This document shows positions 25,128 through 36,200 of a DNA stretch of 42,671 nt, in pieces. Under the pieces are notes generated by a model. It made no database searches, was not told where the DNA came from, and saw only the letters and a program-made list of their open reading frames with translations. Both the position numbers and the translations under genes were made by a program. The DNA is from Phallusia fumigata. Its lineage: Eukaryota; Chordata; Ascidiacea; Phlebobranchia; Ascidiidae. Numbering within the stretch: the stretch's first letter is position 1; every line of letters starts with the position of its first letter. The stretch is from NCBI GenBank assembly GCA_008931825.1, contig QXVZ01013920.1, forward strand, positions 1 to 42,671, written 5' to 3'.

Positions 25128-28100
25128 GTAAGTAGATTACTGACCGGAGAACAAACTGACGGCTAACACCTTTGCGCGGCCCTTTATCACCGTTTTAGAT
25201 ATAGCCGGGTCCCCAAACGCAGACAAGTTTATGGGGAGACGTCGGTTAACGATGGGCAGGTGTGTAGTTTGCGAAATTGCTTGGTGATTGCATTTGTTAC
25301 GCGCCTTGCGCAGTCCGTATTCTCCTAACTTGTGCTGAGCTAAAATCAATTGCAAATGATTAATGGGCACATGAGGTGAGGGCAGACGGTTTTAGACTAT
25401 GTAACACTGTGGCGGAACTATCGTGTCTTTGTCCCACAGCGTTTTGAAATTGATCGCTCAAGATTAAGCTTGGGTTAGTATTAACTTCCACTTCAATTGC
25501 ACAAAGACGCTTAAAGGTATTTTAGCATCACCCAGAAATCCGATTTACTTTTCTATGCAGCGTCAGCACGAGTAGACTTAATGTAACTTAATAATAAACC
25601 GCTATGCGATGATTTTCCCACCTCAATGGTATTACTACGCATCAATGTTGAGGTTTTGGCTTATATAGTTCATGTGGGTTCCAACATCTATGCCTAATCC
25701 TTCTTTGGTCGCCCGTTGCCCTCTTAATTATGCTCGTTCTTTTGTCGTTCGACTGTTCTGTTTTTTCCCAAAGCAACGGCAACGTTTCAATACAGCGCGT
25801 GGTCAACTTGTTGCAAGGGACGTAGGGAATTATGACGCACTCCGAAGTTCGACCAATCAGAGGCGTCAGCGTGAGAAACCTCATTCCCGTGCGAATTTAA
25901 TTCAACAACAAACACTTTGACGTGTTGGGCTGACAAACCGACTTGACCTTCATTTCGCAACGAAGTATTTACCTTGCAACACAGCCGTTAAACTTTGACT
26001 TATGATTTTGTGCCTGACAGTCGGTGCTACATAACGTCGCTATTAGGCTTCGTAACCGCCGTAATCCCTTCGCACGAACTTGTGGGATTGTAAAATCACC
26101 AAGGTCGAAAATAAACCCCGGGGAATCCGTACGTGTAGCATTCAATTAACAGATCGACATCGAAACGGTGAAAAATAGGATGTTATCTGCCGCTGTGGCG
26201 TGGAATACCTACAAGTACTTTGCAGTTTAAATACATTTTATCTGATAGCGTGCCGGGAATAAGTCCACGCGATGCCCTAATACGAAGCGTTATGAATCAC
26301 GGCAATGTCCCAGAGGTACCTTTCTCCTCTCCCGGTGTGCTGGAATGCTCCCCGCCATGAAAGGCATGCGCCGCGCGTCCACATAATGTTCGATGTGTGT
26401 TTGCCTCTCGTTAGTATATACGTCACTTACAATTCCGCGTTGCCCAGCGACGGGACGCGAGTTTACGTTTTTGCGCATTACCTCACTTTCCCCGCCGATC
26501 GTGTAGTAATGCGTATTTAGTAGGGAGTAGGGATGCTTCGAATACTTGCTCAATGAATAGCTTCGTAAATGTGTAAAAATATTATCGGTCTGACGGTATT
26601 TGTTGCCATGTGAATTCGCGACAGGAAACGTAAATGGGGTCGGATGTTGAGAGCGAGTGTTAATGTACTCGGGTCGCAATAGTGCGCTCTGTTTGTTTAC
26701 GTGTTTGTCCCCGATCGTGAGAACGCGCTGTGGCCCTCTTCCATCATTGCTTGATACACAGCTAAGCCGCGGCTTTCCAGGTACCCTCAACGTTGCCCAG
26801 TGAGGTGCGGCGGGAAGCGAATGGGTTAGGAATTCCACGCCGTATCTCCCCGCTTATACACCTGTATGGTCCGTCCCCTTTCGTTCGCCTGTTTACATGC
26901 GGTTGTACATCCCCGTTCGGGCCGCTACCGCCTTTTCCGCGTATGCTTTTCACTTGTCAGTTTACCTAGAACACGTCAGCCCGATAACGTGCGTCTAAAT
27001 TCAGCTGCATGACGTCGTGGTGAGATGACGTTCCCTTTTCGCGTTCAACGGTGCGCGAGTGTGGTCCGTAGTGGGTGGGTTCGGTCTTGCGAAGTCTTTG
27101 ATACGCGATATTTCTAAGCACCTGTGAATTCGAGATTCCCATGCCAGCCCACTTCTGTGTGCATGTGCAGGATTGCATGACTTCCGCCGTCGCTCCAGAT
27201 CCAGACTGTGCTGGTCTCCAAATAACGGTCCCACGAATGTGGCTGCAACAGTTACAGCGCAGCTTCAGCGACCACAATGTTGCTTTAGCGATTTCACAGC
27301 CGACCTGGTGCTGTTGTTGGCCGGGCACATTTCTGCTAAAGGTGATTAACGCCATTCTGCGCTTGTTTCCTTTGCAGTGCTATGATCTTGAAGTTGCGCT
27401 CGTAACCCAGCAGCGCTTGTTCGCTTCGATTTTGGCAATTCGCTCGGTTAGAAATAAGGTGACTGATGGCAACGCCTGGTGCGAGTGTTGTTTTAGGCCC
27501 CAATCTCCCCCGCTTTCCCAACGCTGTTCCGAATTCAATTTTCACCGTGACTGATCGCCGTCTTAGCGCGTAATAGTGTTTTCGTTGGCTTACCGCGCCG
27601 CGAAAATGATGCCAGAGCGGCCCAGCGCACCTGCTGCTGTTATTAGTCAGCGAACAGGCGTCGGCGCAACGCTACAACGGTAAACGTGTTCAAGTGCTTA
27701 AAAGGGCCCCGGACCCACAAGTGTCGACAGACTTTAATCATAACAATCGCAAGCGGTGCATTGTTGTCCAACGTAAACACGGGCTGGGCGAAGGCCGTAA
27801 CGTTTTTCGGCCGCGCCAAAAATGCCCGATGTCAAATGTCAAGATTTGTTGCCATGACTTGTGACGTAGATTTCGCTCTCCTATTTTCATCTGGTGTGTA
27901 GGCCCAGGTGGGCCCGGAATATTTTGCACTTATGGATGGAAAGTGCGTATCATTGGGTGTAGCCTACTGCTGTTGAGAGCAAAATGACGTTACATCATCG
28001 ACAGCAGACACTCGTGTGTATTAATGCACACACCTTCATGCATTGCGCGCAAGGCGACACGTATCACGTAACAATTTGCCAATTTACGACGACCAAATGT

Positions 28101-29870
28101 TGCTGCATCGCCGCCGTTGGCGTGGCACTCTCACCGACAGATTCGTTGCATGAGAATTACACACTGCGCAAATACAGACCTCAGCGCGAACGCTTGACTC
28201 GCGACCTTTCCCATGCAAATCGGAAACGCTAAGCGGGACGCCACTCTTACCTGCTGATAGAGGCGTCTGCTTTAAAAACAGTTGCAGAGTGGACGGGACC
28301 ATTGTAACCAACGCTAGTCGGGCGATGGAAAGTGAGTCGACCTTCGCATGCGTCCATTTACGGCCGTAGACACCCGCTAAGTGGACAGTGCAGATAGTAA
28401 TAGCGTGTCTGTCGTCTACCGCTATCATCGCCTTTGTTTGGCTGCCGTGACAATTTATACGCGATACATTGTTGCTAAATTGTGGCGCGTGAGAACTGGG
28501 TCCGCCTGGGTTGCACTTCCCTGAACTGTCGAGTTGTATTTTTTACCCCAAGAGCGGTCGGTAATTAACTTGACGGCTGTATTAACATATGCGATAATGA
28601 GCGGAGTGTCTAAGGGGAACCGTCTGGCGGCTTGCGCCATTTGCGTGGTGCAATTTATTTTGCTAATCGCCTCAAATGTGCACACACAAATTTGTAAGCG
28701 TAAACAGTCAGCATGGTTTTATATTAGACCCAGAGCTCGCCACTTGAGCAACACGTTGAGTTTGCATATTTAGAAATAAACCGCCCCCACTTCTAGTGGT
28801 TAATTGGCGAAATCCCACAGATTGCGTGGTGTCGACGCCTGTGAGGTTATACAACACTTAGACGCCGTACAATATTAATCGCAGTTATGTTCCAACACAC
28901 GGGCGAGTCAAGTGCTTTACGATGTTCGCCTGACGACTCGACAACCGTCGCATTGGGCCTGTTCTCAGCGTAGATGAAAATCCAGCGGGATTACTCCGAC
29001 GGATCGCAATGTGCCTAACATAAGAAAATGAGTTTCAGTGGGGCCGAATCAACGTCGGTTGAGTGGCAACAGCGCCGCACTCACCAGTTACTCCTTGTTT
29101 GTCCGCGATCATTTGTCATAACATTCGCGCCGAGTGGGAATGCTGCCTCCGCCGCGACGCTAATTCCACTCGTCTTGTTCGGGTTAACGCCGCCTGTCAG
29201 TATGTATGTGTGTGAATTTATTTCACCGCGAGAGTCCCCACTCTTGCGTCGCGTTGGTCGCGAACCGTCCGCCACATTTGACGGTCGTTTGATTTATGGC
29301 CTGAAAATTTGTGCACCAATCCGCATTTTCTGCCTTGGTTTCCTCGCCTCGGCACAGCAGCGCCTTCGCGTATTCCCGGACACGAGAAAAAAGCGACCCG
29401 GTCTCTTATAACGGCGCGCGCGCCTGGTCAGACGGTTTAGTAGTTCGCGACGTCAGCGATGGTCGCGTTTATTTTTTCGTCAGACAAAGCGACAACATCT
29501 CTAGAATTTTAGCACAGCTTGATGTGAAAGCCTTGGCATTTCTCAGTCCCGTTTTTAGCGTCGGTTAGTTGAGCTTAGCACAGTATCTTAACATCGCAAT
29601 CGGCCACCAACCATAAACTTATGGCTAGAATGCGATAAGTCAGGGGAGAAGAGGCGCGAGCTTGGCCGGCGATGTGTAATCGAATCGCCGCAGGGAAATG
29701 TTATCTTGCACCGAATCGCAAACCGGCCCTTACTAATGTGTCTTGACTTTCAGGTACAACTAAGTGATTTAGTCACAGAATGTGTATGAGTTTGAACTAC
29801 TGCCTTGTTGAGAAAAACAGCCTGATTCAGGTGCGAGCTTAAAGCCATTGCATCTTGTTGTGTGCTTCAG

Positions 29871-30231
29871 GAAATCGTGCATTCACTGCAAGTGCTCAGT
29901 CCCGCGGCACATCGCTCATCCATTGGAGTACATTACCGACTCGCTACGTCACAACAGCAGCAGCGAGAGTGAAGCCAGTATGCCAGCCGCAATCGAACTC
30001 GCCAGAAATCAAACTCAGATGAACAATATCAAGTCAATGGAGGTTGAGAAATTGCCCCCACTGCCGACTCACCGCACTAATGGAAACGATAACCGGCCGA
30101 GAAGGCGTCAACCTCGGCGCCAGCCCCGTCATGTTCGGGGTTCTGACTCAGAAGAAGAAGCCGCTGTTGATAACAGATCCTCTTCGCTGCAAGAATACGC
30201 TTGGGTTCCACCAGATTTGACACAAGAGCAG
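29871..30231 (+). CDS. PRICKLE: Prickle exon 1 of those visible: cysteine cluster, linker, PET start
   Basis: The acceptor TGTGCTTCAG ends at 29870 and the donor is CAG|GTATGT. The exon begins with one base (g) that completes a codon, so a coding exon ending in two extra bases must precede it. Its first residues KSCIHCKC form a C-x2-C-x-C cluster like the cysteine-rich stretch before PET in some Prickle and Limpet/Testin proteins. A linker follows with an acidic/serine patch, a run of Arg and Pro, and SDSEEE. The last 13 residues, from EYAWVPP to QEQ, start the PET domain. An in-frame ATG at 29980 (MPAAIE) could start a shorter isoform lacking the cysteine cluster. Drosophila prickle is known to use alternative N-termini, so both forms are plausible. 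Confidence 0.93.
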
Positions 30232-33200
30232 GTATGTGGGTCTTAGTGTTCCGTTGATGCTATTTGATAAACGCTGTGTCTTTGGGTGGTATCTATCTTT
30301 AAAGGTTAGCAAGCTTTGATGTCTGAATTATCTTCGCAGATTTGCAAAAGCTTCAAAACTGATAGTGAGTTAGGACCCGGTGGCATTTTTCAGGTGGTTT
30401 TAAGAAGGTTACACTGTGATACAGGCGTTGTAGTTTTAGTCCGAAAGCGGCGGTTATCGGCCATCAATCTTAGCACAGAGCGACATCTGCGTTCCCGATA
30501 GCTTGCTGTCTGCTCGCTTGCGCCGCCTTGTACAGTCCGTCTCCGCACAAGCTAATGGATCTTCCAGGCAAAAAGGCAGAAACTGAAGCGCACCGCACAA
30601 GCATATGTGATCGCATCGCGCCGAATAACCGCGATATTTGCCAGTGGAGCTTTTAACGTGGAACCGTCTGGGCCTGTAAATGTTCGGCGGATCGACGAGG
30701 CGCTGATGTCGGGATTATATGTTTCGTGTAGCGCGCCTTCGCCGGTGTTTGTCTTGGCCAAATCCCGACATCGAATTTGTGCCGCGCCACTTGACAAGCC
30801 AGGGCCCGGATCGCGCGGCGCCCGCTTTGTTCTGCGCCGCTATTGCAATCTTGCAACGACGCGAAANCTTGGCCAAATCCCGACATCGAATTTGTGCCGC
30901 GCCACTTGACAAGCCAGGGCCCGGATCGCGCGGCGCCCGCTTTGTTCTGCGCCGCTATTGCAATCTTGCAACGACGCGAAATGCCCAGTTTATGTGCTGC
31001 TCGCCTCTCGTACCGGCGACGGGATTTGACACTTTCATGCCTTAAAGTGTTTTTAATGGCCCCGAAAAGACCTTTTAAATGCGCATGAAATGTCAGGTCT
31101 CTACAAATGTGACCGCCGTGCTCTACTTTTCGCTTGAGGTTACTTGTGCCCAGCAGGAGTTTGTGGCAAAGTCGTTCGTCTTCATTAATCCCTATCAGAG
31201 GCGTGTCCAAGACCGTATTGGTCATTCAAAATCTTCTCGCTTTGTGCTGAAATTGCCCGTAGCCGCATCGCAGCCGTTCGCAGATGGGGAAATATCTTAT
31301 CAGGTCAGCTGAGGCGCCGGCGCTTAAGTGCACAGGCAAATTGCTCGAGCAGCGGAGTTCAATAAACAACAAAAATTGATCTCACCCTTTTCGATTTCCG
31401 AGCCCCTAAAAGTGGTTTTACCATTACACCAAATGCAAATATTTCGTTTTGATCTGCATTACATTGATCATGTTTACGTGGTGAGATCGATGTCGCCGTA
31501 ATACGATATCCGCTTAACACAAAATCGCCACTTGACCATCGTGCATGTCCGGTGCGGCAGATAGATTTCGGGCATAATGCTGTTAATGTTCCCGGGTGAT
31601 TGTGCGCATTAACGTTCCCATCCATCTCACAGCGATCTCTATCTTGGTGCCAACACATCTAATCTTGTCGCTGCGATCGGCCGCGTCGCACCGCCTCGTC
31701 GCCTGCGTCGCACGTTCGTCAATAAACACAGCACATTGTACCCAACGCCACGCCCTAGTGTCAACCCTTCGTGGAATGATATTCCGTGTTTGGGCGTACG
31801 CAACATGCACCCGTAACATAAGCATCAACCAGCACCCACTTGTAACCTCGTAATGAGAAAGTCCTTGATTTTTTACAGGTCCGCGTCTACTTCAAAAACC
31901 TACCAGAGGAAAAGGTGCCGCTGGTGGATAGCATAGGCGACAAGTATCGAGTTCGACAATTGCTGCATCAGCTGCCGCCACACGATGACAAGGTGGGTCT
32001 TTGTTATCTATCGGTGCAGCAGCGCTGATGGCCCCACTGTTAGCTTAACCCTCCTTCGGGCACCTTAGGCGTCAATTAATCACATTTGGGAATCAGAATA
32101 AACAGCGATCATGCGGGTGCCGTGTAAACAGTCGCATCTCGAGCAGCGCCGCCGGAAACGCGAAATAGGTGGGGAGGGGGGTTCAATGTCCGTCCAATTA
32201 TTCCCGGTGGCCATAAATCACGCGCTCGTTCAAACACGTCGCCCACCGTAAATTTGCTCACAAAAATCGAATTGTACCAGAAGTCGCAATCAACACGCGA
32301 TCGCGTTTCCCTTTGCCGTAAAATATTGCGATGCGTTTTAACCACGGCCGCACCGAGCCCAAAGACCCCGTGAAACACTGCGGCGGGCGACACTTCGTCC
32401 GCGAACCAAAAAACAAACATCAGCGAAAGATGGACGGGAAAAATTTCTCCTCCTGTGGCGAGTTTACATTCCCCCGCGCCGAGCCATCGATCCCCGCTTT
32501 GTCCCAAAGCTGAAGGAATCAAACATTCAGATGACAATCCATCTTTCACGCGCAGCATTCACATAATCCGCGTAAAGTCACTCACTTCATATCGTGGATA
32601 ATGGTCCATTGCGGTGTCTATGGTCGTTTCCACGTTTTGAAACTGCAGGGAGCATGTGAGATTTGCAGGTGCGCTTCGTTTCGTGCCAAGATCTTGATAG
32701 GTTTCGTGGCTGTACAAGGGAACTCATGTTCGCATCGACAGCCTTTTTGGCAAGCTTTCGCTCTGGGCGGTGTTTCAGCGCGTCAATCAATCAACTTGTG
32801 TCGTTTGCAAATCGACACTCGCTCTGAGGATGGTGTCGCGATGAGCGAGAAATATTGCTTTCCGCGGGAGGACGACCGCTTTGATGACGTACGTCTGTCG
32901 ATGACGCTGTGCACGGGAAACACCGCTAGAAGCCCAACAGTGACTCAATTTATATGCAGCGAACCTGACGCTCGTATAACTGTCAGACTTCACATCTGCA
33001 ACGCAGCAAAACTGTCGCCGGTGCCCTTTGCGCGTTCGTCACTTGGTGGAGCAACGTAATTCGTGACGTCACGCACACTGTAAAGTTGCCACAGGTGTTT
33101 GCCCGCACCGCAAACGGCAAATATTACCTCGTCTGTTGCACCATAAATGTGCCAGTTGCTAAGCCGTCGTCGGCCCGCGGCAGGTTTGTAACGAGACCCC

Positions 33201-36200
33201 GTTACATGGGTTGTGCGGGCAATGACGTCGGCAGATGATGACCCGCATTTCGCAATCGCTTTCTAACGTGAAGGAATGCGCTATTACCACCCAAAAGTCC
33301 TCCCCACGTAAATAAACTTTCGGTTCGCTTGTTCGAATTCTACGGTCGTCGTGAAAGTAATTGTTCGCCGCGTAAACAGTGCGGGCAAGTTTTATTGCCC
33401 CGGCGCGCTCATGGTTATCGGTCAAAGGGAAATGCCGCGTTTGGAATTTCATGTCTGTCCTTGACTACCGCTGCACTGTATACGTGTAACGTATCGTAAA
33501 CACAGTGGCGACACTCACACAGCGGCGGGTGGCTCTAATTCGACCGTGTGTGGGGGAGCGTGTCTTGTCGACATCAGGGATCTTCCATTCGCTGGCGCCT
33601 CTCGACGGGTGCCCACGCGGCGGACAGCAGGAGCGCTTATTGCGTTATACACGATCCCGCCGCCGACCTGTGCACAATGCAGACGATGGGCGTGTTTACG
33701 AAACGGCGACGCAACGGAGACGCAGTGTGACTGGCACCCAGGCAAGCGCTTGGATGCTGGCAGTGAAGTTTAAGCCATGAGTGGAATGATAAGGGGATTA
33801 CGGAGAGTGATGAGATGCGCCCTGAGCTCGCCGCATTGCAAGTGTTGTGACGACAAACCGACGTCCCGTAACAATTACCATCAGTTGTAAGCGCCACTCC
33901 AACACACCAGTCGATACATGTTGGTACATCGCATTTCACTTCACCGCGTGTTCGCGCAAAGCCTGCTGTAACTCTGACTGCGAAACATGACCTGACCTCG
34001 GCGCCCCATAATATTGGCCTTAAGCCCGTATGCTGTCGTCGGTAATCCCTACGTAAGCACATACGTAATCCTGGCATAAATTTGGCGGCCTGTGAAGCGT
34101 GTACGGCTCACGATGATAGCATCAAGTTGAAAGTTGGCTATCGTACCCACATAAAAGACATTTTTCCAACCCCTGTGTATGTGTTGACGCCACGTAATAG
34201 CAGTTGATGCGCTTGAAACAACACCGCGGCTTGTTTACCACAGGGGATTATGAATGCAAAGCATACCGCGCATGCTCAATTACGAGCGATGAGCAAGCGC
34301 ATAAAATTGCAACAGCACTGCTACTCGCGCCACGCTTTACCATAATAAGCACTGCACTGGGTTCTACCACCTTCAATCTTCGTTTCCCACCGAACGTTTC
34401 TCAATGAGCCTCGGCGCAGGGGCCTTTATTTGCGCCGCCTTACTTGGCCGGTGGTNCATAATAAGCACTGCACTGGGTTCTACCACTTTCAATCTTCGTT
34501 TCCCACCGAACGTTTCTCAACGAGCCTCGGCCAAGGGGCCTTTATTTGCGCCGCCTTACTTGGCGGCCGGTGGTGCATCAACGATTGAGGCTGCCGGCCG
34601 ACCCTAGAGACCGGTGATTCCGCCAAAAACCAGGCGCCTTGACGGAGAAAGTCCTGGTTCAAAGCGGAAGCCGAACCTTATTAAATCGCCGACGTGACGG
34701 GTTGACGTCGTGGTTGTGCCCGTCCACTTGTCGCAAGCCAGTAATTAGCACTTTGCCTCTCAAACAGTGTCGTCGCCCATTGTCCCACCAGCAAGGCGGC
34801 CGGGGTCCTGTGCATTGTAGGCGTCACGCCCCTTCGTTAAAACTGGATGATCTTGCAACGCACCAGCGCAGCTGTTGGTGTAATCGTCGAATCAGCGCAC
34901 ATTTCCAGCTTGCGGGCGATGTCGCCGGTAGGCGGGAACCGCGATCGCCAGCAGCATTCACCTGCTGCCGCGTTTCAATCCGCGTTTTAATGCATTAAGT
35001 AATGGCGACATTCCTCGCGCGAACGACCTCTTCGCCGCTGGGTGGCTCATCCGGCGTCAATCCGCTCCGGCTTGGCTTCATCCACAGCGATTGACCTTCC
35101 AATAAATAACAGCCGGCCAAATCCTCCGAAACGCGCGAGCCATGCAAGGTGCGATGAGCTCTGTAAGCTTTTAAGAGCACCAGGCGGAAGCGGACCAACT
35201 GGCCTGGCACCGCGAATTTCTCCCAAGGAAAATCTGTTAAACTTTGCATTGAAGCAATTTCGCGTTGCTTTTTGCCTAAAAACAATTGCGCATTCACCGG
35301 GGATGGTCGTTAAATTTTCATACCCGTCACTGGACAGTGACGTCACAGTAGCGATGACGCGTTAGCGTCGCGGCAAGTAGCAATCAGCACACGTCACACC
35401 CTCCCCGGGGCGTGAAATCTGGCAATTGTCCTTTGTGACTTTGCCAGCGACTCGATTAATGTCGTGCAATTATCGCGAGCGCGCAGCCGTAAAACGTGAT
35501 GACGATGATGTACCAGAGTGGTCTGGACGCCCCACTTCCACAATTCCACGCTCCACATATAGGCTTCAAGGGCTACTGTTTCAATGGGATTCCCCGATCG
35601 TGTACCTGATAGCTAGTTGATCAGCATGTCCAGTGCAGGGTGACGATTACGGTTTGAGTTTCGAGTCATTAGATCCCATTATTATCAGGCCCTGTCAATC
35701 AGGTGCCAGAAGTGAAATTGTTACGTGTTGCGGTTTACCGCCCCAAAATAGAACACACAAATGGAGGGTGATTACAATCTTAAGGCGCGAAATAATTGCA
35801 CGTAATTTTCCACCACCGCATCCAGGTTAGATTACATTTTCGTTTATTACAGCGATGTCCTGGTGCAGTGTAAAGGTTAAAAGTGTACAGGCAGGAACCA
35901 CGCGCCCTTTATAAGATTCAATGTGGTGAATATACCGGAGCGGCAATCCGGCTATTACAAGTTGCCAATCAAGATCACCATTTGTCAAACAGCCTAACCT
36001 GCTGTCACTGGCTGAGACAAAGTCCAATACGTGCGGCGGCCTTCAAAGCCGACGATAATCATTCATCAATATTCACGACATCATCACACGCTCGACTGAA
36101 CTCGTCTCCAGGGCCGCCGCCGCAGTGTCAATGCATTGATAAATTAATCCACAATATTTGCATTGACATCTGCCGTGCGTCTGCTTTGGTTGTCGTCGTC

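Larger units (their letters stand above)
20348..29870. other. 9.5 kb upstream of first visible Prickle exon, no recognised gene
   Basis: Contains two GTGACGTCAC palindromes (22288 and 22538), a weak candidate exon at 24978-25127 and several CpG-rich stretches. The 182-codon minus-strand ORF (26290-26838) and the 137-codon ORF at 27141 look like chance. Part of this may be intron, because exon 1 begins inside a codon. Confidence 0.5.

Noticed and set aside
26290..26838. 182-codon minus-strand ORF
   Set aside because: No recognisable family or domain; about one ORF of this size is expected by chance over six frames of 42.7 kb at this composition.
27141..27554. 137-codon ORF rich in Cys, considered as a missing Prickle 5' exon
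   Set aside because: Cysteine spacing does not fit the pre-PET cluster and no donor leaves the required two-base overhang.
30653..31225. 190-codon minus-strand ORF
   Set aside because: It runs through an n and two identical 114-bp copies, so it is a product of the assembly junction.
32109..32558. 149-codon minus-strand ORF with ATG inside the large intron
   Set aside because: No recognisable domain and chance-length; could be rechecked by database search.
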